Assembly (NCBI RefSeq): GCF_029962835.1
Contig: NC_080579.1
Coordinates: 82,787,959-82,851,958, forward strand
Direction: 5' to 3'
Origin: Magnolia sinica
Taxonomy: Eukaryota > Streptophyta > Magnoliopsida > Magnoliales > Magnoliaceae
Length of the DNA stretch: 64,000 bases
Shown here: piece by piece, positions 46,446-58,217 of the stretch
Numbering within the stretch: the first letter of the stretch is position 1
Layout: every line of letters starts with the position of its first letter
Position numbers and translations under genes: made by a program
The notes under the pieces: model-generated
The model's input: only the letters and a program-made list of their open reading frames with translations
Databases searched by the model: none
What the model was told of the DNA's origin: nothing

Positions 46446-48572
46446 TGTTCACTCCCTAAGTATAGGGTTGTGATGAAGTAATAAACTCGGCATGACCGAG
46501 GTCGAATCCCAAGGGACTGAAACCTATGCGTAATCTGAAACTCACTAGAACTAGAATTAGATTAAGATGAAATCTAAATCGAATGAATTTGAGGGAATAA
46601 TGCTGAAATATTAATGTAAAACTTAAGAAATTTAGAGGTAGGAAACTAGGGATTCAGATGATCCACTTGTAGAGATCAGGGAGTTCTTATGCATGTTTCA
46701 AGAACTCAACTGGACTTAGAGTCTCATCTTCATCCAATTGAAGAGTGTAACCATGAAAATCAACTGAACTTCCTTTGATATAGTTTTTAAGAGAAGAAAG
46801 GTATATGAATTAGAATGGATTCCATCACCAAACCATGCCCAGGAGATGAAGTAAATAATAGAATTAAACTAATTACCAACCAATCAACAATGCATGAAGG
46901 TTAGGAAGGGTACTGTCATCCGACCATGCCCAGGAGACGATGGTGAACAACAAGGCTTCCTGACGTCATAAACATCAAGAGGAGAAAGAAATACTTAAAG
47001 CCATCACAAATCTATTGTAATTTCAGTCACAACAAACCATTAAAATTGAAAGTATTCCTATTAATCAAACTAAAATCAACATAAGTTCAGTCTAGCATAA
47101 ATCAAAGCCATAAAGTCAGTCCCATCATGCTACAAACTTCACCTCTTAACCCTAGTTAAGAGGTTTAGCCGACCATGATTAGGCTAAATCTCAAATAAAT
47201 ATAAACAACAATTAAGCAAAAGAGAAGAAAAAGAACTCTTTGAAGATCACTCGTACTCCACCCGTTCATGGCTCCACGTTCCACCCAGGATCTCCCCCCG
47301 CCTCTCTCACTCTCTCTCCTTTTTATAGCTGTGAAGGTTGGTTGGGAGTGTGTAAGACGGTGCGGAACAGCTGCAACGAAATCTTTACGCAACCAGTTTT
47401 CCAATTTCAGGATTTCATCTCTTTGTTCTTGCACAAACGCACTAAGCTGCGGTTGAAAGTTTTGGATTGCTGATCCCTCTAGTTCGAAATTTCGGCGACA
47501 CAGCTAGGATCATGGCTAACCTGGACTCCCACTAGATGGATTGGATCAACCATCTGATCAACAGGGGTGGACCACATCTTCCCAGATTGTCCGGATCACG
47601 CGAACAGAGGCAACGCAAGTCCGGATGCTGTACTGATGGTGGGGCCCACTTCACTGCTGGTTCGAGGAATCCACGACATCCACTATATTCTACTCAAAAA
47701 ATCATTCTGATATGGTTGGTTTTGGATTGACGCTAAAGCGGCCCACCTGATTTTTCATATTGCCTTTCAACCTGCGTTTAAACGGTATTTTCCTATGTAT
47801 GCGAGCATAGATTTGGAAAAAGCTCATGTGTACGGTCGGTTTGACCTTCTGAAACAAATGGATGGTCCAGATCATCCTGTTGGTGGCCCACACTAAGATC
47901 TCAGACGGACAGCTCGTTTGTTTGTTGTAAACAGAGGAGGACTCTATTGTGGGCGGAAACTTGTGGTCAAATGCAAGTTGACCTTTTTCTTTTGCTCGGT
48001 GCACTGCAAGTGCACAGCCAATGTGCACTCCCACATAATCACGGTGGGTCCTGCTTGATGCATGTGAGAAATCTGATCTGTCCATCCTCTTTTTCATTTA
48101 ATTTAAGGGGTTGATACCGAAATTGAGGTATATCCAGAGATCAGGTGGGCCTAAAATCGATGGTTTATGGGTTGATCTATCAGTTGGGCCACTTCCATAG
48201 ATATCCAAGGGCTGAAAGTCGACGTGTACGGTTAATTCAGGGTCCTTAGGTCATCTATGTAGTTTCAAGCCAAACAGATGGTGGAAACCCTGTGATCTTA
48301 TATTCTGGACGATTTACGAGCCACTTGAGCTTCAGTTTCTTGATTTTCTCGGTTCTCTGGCGTGTAAATCCATCGATCTTGGTCCCTTGGGGTCCATCCC
48401 TTGCTTTGGTGTCATCAGAGTATTAAATCCATGCTTTAAGTAACCTTTTTCAGTCCAAGCTCGTAAATACACCCTATATCACAAATATGATTAAATCGGG
48501 TAATTAAACAGTACCATGTTCGTAAATCCAAGCAATAACTGGAGTTTGATATGCAATATTTGACCCTCAACA
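46446..48572 (-). repeat. Athila 5' LTR (copy 2), complete
   Basis: The LTR is 2,127 bp with TG…CA ends: minus strand TGTTGAGGGTCAAATATTGC … CTTAGGGAGTGAACA. Its outer ~690 bp match the truncated 3' LTR, and its inner half matches 5,700-6,552 of copy 1. ORFs at 47,165-48,097 are not shared between LTRs. Confidence 0.9.
47319..47328 (-). promoter_or_regulatory. TATA box of Athila LTR promoter
   Basis: CTATAAAAAG on the minus strand, followed by a GA-rich leader (AGAGAGAGTGAGAG). Same box and context as at 5,728-5,737 in copy 1. Confidence 0.6.
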
Positions 48573-48577
48573 ACAAT

Positions 48578-49820
48578 TGAGATGGCAAGGCAAGCTGATA
48601 GGCCACGGTGCCAACGCACTCAGTAATCTCGAAAGGTCATATGAATCTTGGGGCAAGCTTGCCCTTCGCTCTAAATCGAACTACACCCTTCATGAGCGAA
48701 ACCTTGAGATACACCTATACCCAGCAGCGAACTCAAAGGGACAATGTCAGTGATCAGCAAAACTCTTCTACCAGCTGTGAGCTGTATGCATCCTTTGCCT
48801 GATAACATCGATAGCCTCTGACGTCTGCCGCACAAGTTCGGGACCTAAGAGGCGCTGCTCCCCAACCTCAATCCAACAACTCGGCGATCTACACAGTCTG
48901 CCATATAATGCCTCAAAAGGAGTCATACTAATGGTTGCCTGATAGCTATTGTTGTATGCGAACTCAGCCAATCGCAGATGCTCATATCAACTACCCGCGA
49001 AATCAATCACATAAGCTCTGTGCATATTCTCAAGGATTTGGTTGACCCTTTCGGTTTGTCCATCGGTCTGCAGATGATATACGGTGTTGAGCTGTAAAAC
49101 AGACCCCATCGGTCTCTGAAAGATCCTTTAAAATTGAGACATGAACCTCAGGTCTCAGTCAGAAACGATTGAAACTGGAACGCCGTGCAGTCTCACAATC
49201 TCCTCAATGAATAATCTGGCAAGCTGGTCCAAAGACTTAGTCGTACGAATTTTAAGAAAATGCACCAACTTCCTCAGATGATCCACGACAACCCACATTG
49301 CATTATGACCACGCTGAGTCATCGGCAAGCTCATAATGAAGTCTATCGACACGTGCTCCCACTTCCACGTCGAGACACTTAAGGTTTGTAATGGACCAGG
49401 GGGTCTCTGATGATTGGCCTTGACATGCTGGCATGTGTCATACTCAGCCACAAAATTGACGATCTGGCGCTTCATCCCCGCTCCAAAATATTGTCGCCTC
49501 ATATCACAGTACATCTTCGTCGAGCTAGGGTGGATAGAAAACTGCAATCGATGTGCCTCAGTTATAAGATCTCCGCGCAACTCTAGAATATTCGAGACAG
49601 ATAATCGGCCTCTAAAGCGAAGCCTACCATCAGAACCAATCTGCCAATCTGATTGAGTATTAGATGCTGCCTCTACTCTATAACTCCGCAATGACTCATC
49701 TGTTTGCTGAGCCTCGATCACCCTTGTGACAAGAGAGGGTTGAATCGACAGGCTCGATAACTGCACGATAGAAGACAACAAAGTGATCTCGAAGTCATAT
49801 GCTGTCATATCCTCAAGCAT
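48578..49820 (-). pseudogene. Tekay integrase, broken
   Basis: Zinc-binding region with EAHRLQFSIHPSSTKMYCDMRR … CQHVKANHQ. Core: HVSIDFIMSLP (first Asp), VSIVSD (second Asp) followed by a stop at 49,155, then in another frame QTDGQTERVNQILENM (Glu). The conserved LAEFAYNNSYQATISMTPFEALYGRLCRSP block follows at 48,971-48,880. The end, PFEITECVGTVAYQLALPSQL, reaches 48,578, where the Athila element begins; the protein resumes at 38,139. Confidence 0.88.
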
Positions 49821-51120
49821 CTTCCACTCTTAAATCATCATATGCACCACCAGGCCCCATGGTTGATGGCTGAGGGTGTCCACCACCACGTTTGCGTTAC
49901 CTAGGTGGTACTGGAGGTCAAAATTATAGTCCTTCAGGAGCTCCATCCAATGTCTCTATCTCATGTTCAGATCGGACTGAGAGAATAGATACTTTAAGCT
50001 CTAGTAGTCGGAGAAGAGCTCGAACCTGACCCTGTAAAGATAGTGCTTCAACACCTTCAGTGTGAAGATAACTACTGCCAGCTCAAAATCATGGGTGGGG
50101 TAGTTCAGGTCATGAATCTTGAGCTAGCGAGACGCATAAGCTACAGGCTTCCCGCACTGCATCAGGACAACACCCAAACCAATACGCGAAGCATTGGTAA
50201 ATACAATAAATCCATCACTCCTAGAGGGAACAGTGAGGACAGGAGCAGACGTGAGATGGTCCTTCATCTCTATAAATATTTGCTCACAGGCTTCACTCCA
50301 CACAAACTCTACACCCTGCCAAGTTAACCTAGTTAACAGTGCTGCAATACGGGGGAATCCCTCGATAAATCGTCGATAATATCCCGTCAAGCCAAGAAAA
50401 CTACAGATCTCGGACGAGTTTGTGGGCTGGCTCCATTGACTCATTGTATCAACCTTCAAGGGATCCACTGCGACACCCTCCCTTGTCACCACATGACCGA
50501 GGAACTTCACTTCTACCTGCCAAAACTCACACTTCTCTAGTTTCGCATATAACTGGTGGGCACGGAGGGTCTGCAACGCAATCCCTAGATGTTGCTCATG
50601 GTCCTCGCAGGTCCTCGAATAGATCAGAATGTCGTCTATGAAGACCACAACAAACTGATCGAGATAAAGACAGAGACCTCGTCCATCAGCTATATGAAGA
50701 TTGAGGGCACATTGGTCAGTTTGAAGGACATGACTTGAAACTCAAAGTGACCATAACGCATCCTGAAAGATGTCTTCGAAATGTCCTCCTCTTGGACTCG
50801 AATATGATAAGAACCAAAAAGCAAGTCAATCTTCGAAAAGAACTATACACCCTATAGCTAATCAAATAAATCATTTATCCTCGAGAGCAGATACTTGTTC
50901 TTAATCGTGACTCAGTTAAGTTGGCGGTAATCCACACAGAGCCTCAACGAGCCATCTTTCTTCTTGACAAAGAGTACCGGTGCTCCCCATGGTGAATTGC
51001 TCAGACGAATGAATCCCAACTCACGCAACTCGTCCATTTGCCGCTATAGCTCTTGTAACTTCATCGGTGCCATATGATACGGGGCCTTCGAGATAGGCAT
51101 AATACCAGGCACAAGATCAA
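49821..51120 (-). pseudogene. Tekay reverse transcriptase and RNase H, broken
   Basis: RT blocks: [63 protein letters not shown] (first Asp), then the active site [11 protein letters not shown] with FIDD at 50,631-50,642. Next come [20 protein letters not shown] and [16 protein letters not shown], then RNase [21 protein letters not shown] (Asn replaces the usual catalytic Asp), [30 protein letters not shown]. At least seven stops, three of them in one short stretch (about 50,845-50,870). Confidence 0.88.
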
Positions 51121-51279
51121 TCTAAAACTCAATATGACGGTATGGCAGCAACCCCGGAATCTCCTAGAATATGTCGAGAAAATTACAAACAACTGGCAAC
51201 TTATCAACGTTCACTGCTATGGGCCCATCTACTGCACAACATCAAATAAGACAGCAGCTCTCCTCTAGGCTGGACAATG

Positions 51280-51600
51280 AACTGGAACTGAGGTAAGCCG
51301 GGTATAGAAAACATGACTGTCCTTGTGGAGCAATCCAAGATGACATAGTACTCGGCAAGTCAATCCATGCCTAGGATAACATCGAAATCTGACATCGGCA
51401 GTACAAACAAGTCAGTAGATAAAAAATCTCTCCCACCAACATGGGGCAAGACGAACAGAAGTGGCCTAACACTGTAGTCTTCCCCAAGGGTGTCGATACG
51501 GTCAACCCTTTGTGACCAGACTCTGTCGGCAATTCAGTCAAATGACAGAATCCCTCAAAAATAAAAGAATGCGAAGCACTGGAATCAAACAAAACTCAAG
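51280..51600 (-). pseudogene. Tekay aspartic protease, active site altered
   Basis: Reads LFDSSASHSFI where the family has the Asp-Ser-Gly triad (DSGA), so the invariant Gly is replaced by Ser. It continues GLTVSTPLGKTTVLGHFC and, after a frameshift, LPMSDFDVILGMDWL. Not functional even apart from the frameshift. Confidence 0.8.
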
Positions 51601-51859
51601 CGATGCATGCAGAGATAGGGAGAATACCCTCAACGACTCCTTCGGAAGACTGCTGGTCCTTTTAAGATGCATAGAACCTAGCCTGAGCTTGCTAGGGAGG
51701 TGTCTGTCCCCTCTAAGGGTATTGCTACTATTGTTACTGCTGTGGTGACCTATACTCCAGTCTCGACTACTGCTGGGGCCTTTGCGGCGGAGGTGGTTAT
51801 GGTCGTTGCTGCTACTATGGAGGCTACTGAGGTGCTCTCGACTGCTGCCGCTAGGGGCG

Positions 51860-52836
51860 GGGGCACTCATGCCTGTGATGCCCTGTCCCACCACATCCAA
51901 AACAAGTCTATGTAAACGGCCTCTGGGGTGACGCTAGAGGTGCCGCTGGTGCTCTAGCGGATGGGTGCGCCTGTGCCTTTACGGTATTTAATGCTGCTAG
52001 GAGCTACCGGAGGGGGCCTGCCTCTTCCGATCTCTCCTCTGGTCAGGGTCACTCTGCACGCCGGCCCACTCAGACTCATAGATTTGGGCCCTCTGTACTA
52101 CCTCCTTGAAAGTCGAGAGCTCATGCCTAATAATATGGCCTCGGAGACTGTAACACAAGCCGTTCTCGAAACGGTGAGCCTTCCTCCAATATTTACCAAG
52201 TACGGTGTAAATTTAGACAACGCTACAAAACGAGTTGCATACTGAGCCACCGTCCTATCCCCCTGCACTAGAGTCTCGAACTCTAGCGTACACTTTCATC
52301 CAATGTGGTCAGGAAAATACTTCCCATCAAATCAGTATATAAAATCCTCCCATGTACAAACGAAATCAGGCCCTACAGCACAGGTAACGGAGGTCCATTA
52401 GTGCTGACCTCACCCTGGAAAAGAAATACTACTAACCTGACCCGCTTCTAAGTTGTACATCCCATCGTATCAAAAATCTTCTCCACCTTGGAGCGCCATC
52501 TCTCAGCTGCTGTTGGGTCTAGCTTGCTGTCGAAGCGTGGGGGATCGAGCTGTATGAAGTCTCAAAGAAGGGCACTCGCACACTCCTTCTCTACCTAGGT
52601 TAGCGTAATAGTGAGGTGTCTTCCCTGCCCCTAAAGGGCAGCTATCATAGCCTGCAACATTTTCTTAGCTGGGAGGCACTCATGGGTACGGTCGGATCCG
52701 CACTAGTCTTGAGTAGAGGAGTGGCATCCTCAGGATGGGGGTAGAAATCTCCGGTGGTGGAGTGGGAGTCCCGAGTGGTAGAGCAGGAGTTGCTCAGGTC
52801 GATCTCCTGTACGGCATGTCGTATAGGAAAGAACAA
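51860..52836 (-). pseudogene. Tekay gag with CCHC zinc knuckle, broken
   Basis: Fragments in order: DSKLDPTAAERWRSKVEKIF, TWEDFIY..FDGKYFPDHIG, VQGDRTVAQYATRFVALSKF and FENGLCYSLRGHIIRHELS. The order and spacing are those of chromovirus capsid. A perfect zinc knuckle, CFGCGGTGHHRHEC (C-x2-C-x4-H-x4-C), lies at 51,863-51,904. Several frameshifts and stops. The start is uncertain. Confidence 0.78.
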
Positions 52837-52980
52837 AGGCGCCTATCAACCTTGAGAACTCTCGAAGGCACGTACATTTAGTGTCTATAACAAAAAATCG
52901 CTAAGTCATTCGAACTCGAGACCTAATTATTCTAAGCTCATAGCAGACATGTGATGTTGTTCTTAGTTATTCCCAAGTTA

Positions 52981-52993
52981 TACTCTGATACCA
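52981..52993 (-). other. Primer binding site, initiator tRNA-Met type
   Basis: The minus strand reads TGGTATCAGAGTA, matching the iMet primer site TGGTATCAGAGCC over 11 bases, 5 bp inside the 5' LTR. Confidence 0.88.
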
Positions 52994-52998
52994 ACATC

Positions 52999-55900
52999 TT
53001 TCATGCCCCATACTCGGAAACTGGGCTCACGAAATTTTCGATTGCCGAATTCAGCACCGACAGCCTCCTTAGTATCCCATTCTCGGCTCCCGGCACCCAC
53101 ATACTCTGTTCCGATCTTGGGATCCTACAAGAAGGATTTTTAACATGAATTTTATTCATAATAAGCATAACTCACGAATAATAACCAAGACACCATCACA
53201 AAATCTACTATGATAAAAAACTATAAGGTACAATGTGCATAAAAGGGAAATACAATGATAATAATGACAAAACTCTAGAATCTCTGTGGCATGCTCCTGC
53301 TCCTCAGCTACGACCTAGCGTCACTTGCATGCAACAGTCATGCATAAGCTTATAGAAAGCTTAGAGGGTGGTGAAAGTATATGCGCACGTAAAAATGCAA
53401 GTATGCAATATCAGAGCAATGTGAAAATGCTGGTAAGTCCATGAATACCATCAGCCGTACTAAGGTTATGTGATGCAAGGCATGAATGCTATCGGCCATA
53501 CCAAGGCCATGCGATGCAAGACATGAATGTTATCGTCCAAACCAAGGCTATATAATACAAGGCCTACATAGATAATATTATGAGTAAGATGCAGCTCAAG
53601 CCTACCAATCCGCACCATATATCAGTACAGTTTTCTCTGCATAATCACCGGGGTCTAGTACACTTTACACCAAATCACCGCCCACTGGACACAACCAGGC
53701 AAGTGGAAGAGACCTCACTATTCGCCTACCAATATATGCTCAGCTCATCGATAGCGGATCCATTTACAAGCTAGTCAGACTCAGCCTAGCATTACCCCCT
53801 ACCATGGGGCGGATAAGGCCACACCCCCTTCCAACCGAACTACGACACAGTGGGAGATGTGGCTTACTGGTATACGGCCCCATGCTCTCATGTATCCACT
53901 CGGTCTCGACGTTAGAGCCATCCACTAGTACCATTGGGTTTAGGAATTTTCACCCAGGGATATTTATGGCGCTCCGATACTAGTAATAGTATTTCAGGTG
54001 TCCAATCCAGCCATCCACAATATGCTTGTGGGGGTTATGACCCTGATGTCACTAGGGCATATAGAAATCATATCACACAAATGCAAGATGTATAAATCAT
54101 ACTATCCAGATGTGTAGCAATACTACGCGTACCACGCGCTCATATGGGCAACTCCTATCAAGGAGTTCTATAATAATCTGCCCAATGGCATATGTGATGA
54201 TCAATCACTCCTCATATCAAGCATACATATGATGCGCATGGGTATGGATCGTGAAGCTATACTAAGCATATTATATGATGATGATGTACTCTCCTCATAT
54301 CAAGGATGAGCCTAGATAACCTACTCATATCAAGAATGAGCCTAACGATTATGGGGGCCAAACGGTTTGGGTTAGCCCACTAAGGGGAAGTGAGAATGGG
54401 CCTAACAATGGGCCTTCGGGAGAGTTACCATGTGGACATTTAACCATCATTGCTCTCAAGGCATGGCCCATCATAAGCATCATTACATACATTATGATGA
54501 AATCACGCATCACATCGATTTTCATATACATCGCTTTGGCCCTTAGACAAGGGCCTCACTCATGGGCCTCACATTGGGACTCATCTACATCACATTGAGC
54601 CACAACCCATGGGCCTCAAACACATCACAATGGGCCACAACCCATGAGCCTCAAACACATCATAATGGGCCTCATATCTGAGCCTTAAATACATCATAAT
54701 GGGTCACAACCCATGGGCCTCAAATACATCACAATGGGCCTCATATCTGAGCCTCAAATACATCATAATGGGCCTCATATTTAGGCTAATATACATCACA
54801 TTGAGGTGGGACCCACACATGTGGGTAAAACACTTTCATTTTATTATATATACACCATTCATCTATTTTTAGAGATCATTATAGAGCATTACCCAAAAAT
54901 GAATCATATCGAAAGATCATCTGGGCCATACCACAAATAGCACTAAAGATAATGATTTTCACTGTTAACAATTCACGTGGCCCACCATAACATTTATTTT
55001 CCATCCAATCTGTTCATAAGGTTAAAGAGACCTTAATTAAGAGGAAAACAAATTTCATATTAATCCAGAACTTCTGAGACCCCAAACGGGTTTCACTGGC
55101 AGACGTTCAATCTTTCACTGGTTTTTGTAGTGTGGTCCACATGATAGACAGTTTTGTCTTATTTTTCTGCCTTAAGCCTTAAGACGAGCTTATAAAGTGG
55201 ATGAACGGTCTGGATTTAACACATACTCATGATCAGATGCATAGAACTGCTGACGTTAATCCAGCAGTTATATAGTTGGTGGATGGACGGTTTGGATCTA
55301 CCACATACTCATGATCAGACGCACAAAACTACTGACATCATATACAACAGTTGTATAACTGATGTGACATACACCAGCCAATCTGCTTCCCACTGTCCAA
55401 TCCTTAGACAGTGAGGATCCAACACATCCATCATGGTAGGCCTCACACACGTGGCAGGTGGGTGCCTCACTTACATCCCAGCGGGCCCCCACCATCTAGC
55501 TTATTTAGACGGTAAGGATAAAACACATATATAATGAGGGGCCTCACAGATGTACGGTTGGGATATAAGACATATCTCATGATCAAAATCCATAGACTTG
55601 CTGACGTTAACCAGCAATGGGACCTACCGTCCTAACATTGGACGGTGTGGATTTAGAATTCATACATCAAGGTGGGTCCACCCCATACGTGTGGCACGTG
55701 TGGGTGGGCCCCACGTCCTAAAAGGACGGATGGTCTAGATATAACTATACTGACATCAACAACAGCCATGTACTGCTGGCCGTCCAGCAGATGGATGGTC
55801 CCCATGTAACACATGCATGAGAGGGGGGGGGGGGGGTGGTCCACACATGTGGCCCACCAATGGCTTTGAATAAAGTTGATATATGTGTTTTTCCTTCATC

Positions 55901-56018
55901 AAGGCCTGTCCAAATGGACAAGCAGTAAGGTGGGCCCCACAAGTGGACTGTGGTGTGGTCCACTAAATGTAAAGCATGGATAAAAAATGTAAATCATCAG
56001 GTGGGCCATCAACAGTGA

Positions 56019-56049
<31 letters not shown>

Positions 56050-56839
56050 CATGTGTACGAGGGAGGAGCTCTGCCACTATGAGTTCCTCCTCATTTACGA
56101 CACATTCATCAAATGGATCCCACCACAAGTGGGCCCTCAAATAAAAATCAACGGTGAAAATCCTAGGATCACCCACTGATGGTCTTATTCTTTAGCTCCT
56201 TGGAATTCTTGGCTCTTAAGCTTTGATTTTGATGGAGAATGATGAAGTATGGATGGCTAGGATGAGAGATTGGGTGGTAGGGAGTGAGCCACACTTGGGG
56301 TTCTCTCTTTTTCTCTCTTAGAAAGCTTGGACAATCACCTCCCTTGGGTTGCTTGGGAAATAGATTGAGAAATGAGATAGAGAAGGTGTTATAAGAGAGA
56401 GGTGATGGGTGATGGGTGTAAGGAAGGAATGGGTGGAGAGAGAGAGAGAGAGAGAGTTAACTTTGGATGAGAGAGGTATGGGTTGCCATGCCTTGTTGGT
56501 GAGAGATAGATGGGCTAGGTATGGGTTGTACTTTGATTAATTGATGTGATTGATGGTGGTGATTCTCTTGGGATTTGTAACACACGGTATTTTTCTTGAA
56601 ATAAACGCGGGCCCACAACTCCTACCTTGTGTATCGCATCAGCGCCCGAGATGCAGCATTAGAACCGTGGCGATGGCACAGTCACAAGGGTACAAGTCTC
56701 GGGTCGAGTCGACTTAAATATGCGGGATGCGACTTAAGGTCGTGTGAAAATGCTAATTACATGTCGTGGGTTGCTAGAATTCAATGAGGAGGATCGAGGA
56801 AGTCTGAAGAATGGTACGGACTAGGATATGGGCCTTACA
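52999..56839 (-). repeat. Tekay 5' LTR, complete
   Basis: The LTR is 3,841 bp. The minus strand starts TGTAAGGCCCATATCCTAG (56,839) and ends …CCGAGTATGGGGCATGAAA (52,999; the expected final CA has mutated). The outer 2.3 kb repeat 35,315-37,750, and the inner 1.5 kb match copies A, B and C. It contains a G-run of about 15 (55,823-55,837), GA microsatellites (56,021-56,049; 56,436-56,454) and the tandem array below. CAGGT at 56,840 would be one target-duplication arm. Confidence 0.88.
54552..54802. repeat. 34/35-bp tandem array in the 5' LTR (about 8 units)
   Basis: Same units as at 35,315-35,679 but fewer of them: about eight against about eleven. Confidence 0.85.
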
Positions 56840-56843
56840 CAGG

Positions 56844-57331
56844 TGCTCGATGCAATTGAAAAAATTTAAAAAATGTATGTTGGTTGCTCGAATGTTTTAG
56901 TGTAGCTACTTGATGTTATTGAAGTACGTTCGATGTCATCGAACGATATTTGATGAGTTAACGATACCATCGATGGTCTCATCGAAGATGTGCGTAAAAG
57001 TATGTAAGTATGGAATTTGTTTCCTATTCCAATTGTGATAGTATATATATCAGGTATAATCAGGATTAGGGAATAAATGTGGTGTATTATGCCTTTATAA
57101 ATCATTTTTAAGTATTCAAGGGCATAGCTAGGGCATGTGAAGTGGATTTGAGGCTCATTCAAATCATTAAGACTCTATCTCATATAATTTTTACTTTCAT
57201 AGTGCATTACTCGTCACTTTGTGCCGTGATTTTTTCCCGCAAGAGTTTTTCCATGTAAAATTCATGTTGTGTCATGTAATTGCATGTACTTTGCTTGATT
57301 CTCCTCTGAGTGTTTCCTCAATTTCCAAACA
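56844..57331 (+). repeat. Copia 5' LTR (left edge uncertain)
   Basis: Non-coding sequence between the Tekay LTR and a primer site, ending …TTTCCAAACA. It contains repeated TCGATG/CATCGA strings (e.g. GTTCGATGTCATCGAAC at 56,929). The left edge may be truncated by the Tekay insertion, as no second LTR exists for comparison. Confidence 0.5.
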
Positions 57332-57333
57332 AG

Positions 57334-57345
57334 TAGTATCAGATC
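57334..57345 (+). other. Primer-binding-site-like sequence of the Copia element
   Basis: TAGTATCAGATC resembles the iMet site TGGTATCAGAGC with two differences, directly after the presumed LTR end and upstream of gag. Confidence 0.6.
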
Positions 57346-57379
57346 TAACATTGGGAAGTAGATTGAATATGGAAGCAAA

Positions 57380-58217
57380 GTATCAATGACATCAAATTTA
57401 AAGTTTGATGTAGAAAAAAACTTCGGTAAATTTTTTTTTAAAACTATGAAAAGTTAATATGTATAATATCACAATTCAACAAGTATTAGAAGAAGCTTTC
57501 CTTGAAAAACGATCGGAATCTACGATAGAAGAAGAATGGAACAAGATGGATAAGAAAATTAGAACCTCTATCCAATTGTGCTTAATATATGAGGCCCTCT
57601 ATAATGTCATGAGAAAGAAAACTATAACAAGTACATGGATAAAACTAGAGAATATCTATGTGAAGACATCTTTTGAGAATTATTTTTACTTAAAGCTATA
57701 GTTGTTCAATCTGAAGATGGTAGAGGGAGCCAAAGTTGGGGCCGACATTAGTAACTTCAATAGATTGATTTGCTTATATGTGGAATAGATGATGAAAGAT
57801 AAGGATCAGACATGTATATTGATGAATTCTCTCCTTACTTTGTATGAGTCACTCAAGGACTCTTTGTGCATCGGTAGAATGCCCATTAACATTGAGACCA
57901 TTATCTCTGACCTTTAGTCGAAGACGATGAGAAAGACAAACGATGACGTGGGTGTTTCTACAGATACACTAGTTATGAGGGGGTGAAATTCTAAGCGGGA
58001 CAATGTATCTTTGCGATCAAGGTCCAAATCTAAGAGCAAGAGCAAAGAAGAGTTGAAGTGCTGGAATTGTGGTATGAGCAAACACATGAAGAAGGATTGT
58101 CAGAATTCTAAGTTGAAAAATATTGAGAATTTAGATAGTTTTTCTAGGGAAGCCAATAGAGTAGAATCTAATGAGGAGATAAATGACAGTGGCGTGCTGA
58201 TTACATTAAAATCCTAA
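57380..58217 (+). pseudogene. Copia gag, broken
   Basis: Begins SNLKFDVEKNFGKF, continues QQVLEEAFLEKRSES and TSIQLCLIYEALYNVM, then MVEGAKVGADISNFN and ILMNSLLTLYESLKD, the UBN2-type capsid of plant Copia. The zinc knuckle CWNCGMSKHMKKDC fits C-x2-C-x4-H-x4-C exactly, after an RSRSKSKSKSK stretch. Stops at about 57,699, 57,787, 57,917 and 57,984 (several at expected Leu/Gln positions). Confidence 0.8.

Larger units (their letters stand above)
38140..48572 (-). mobile_element. Athila-type Ty3/Gypsy element (copy 2), inside the Tekay element
   Basis: Minus-strand order: complete 5' LTR (48,572-46,446), tRNA-Asp primer site, A-rich leader, gag, protease, RT, RNase H, integrase, non-coding spacer, truncated 3' LTR (38,831 to about 38,140). 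The Tekay integrase frame breaks at PSQL… on the right and resumes at HNIFYV on the left. ACAAT at 48,573 and CCAAT at 38,143 could be remnants of the target duplication. The coding part has eight or more stops or frameshifts. Confidence 0.88.
35315..56839 (-). mobile_element. Tekay/Del-type Ty3/Gypsy element, interrupted by an Athila element
   Basis: Minus-strand order from the right: 5' LTR (56,839-52,999), tRNA-Met primer site, gag, protease, RT, RNase H, integrase, [Athila insertion], chromodomain-region end, polypurine tract, 3' LTR (37,750 to about 35,315, cut off). Gene order with integrase last, the iMet primer site and the integrase C-terminus assign it to the chromovirus Tekay/Del group. 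Without the Athila insertion the internal part is about 4.8 kb. All genes carry many stops. The left target duplication is lost with the end of the 3' LTR. Confidence 0.85.

Noticed and set aside
55823-55837. Run of about 15 G (and a C run at 60,905-60,920)
   Set aside because: Could be real mononucleotide tracts or sequencing/assembly artefacts. No further structure is attached.
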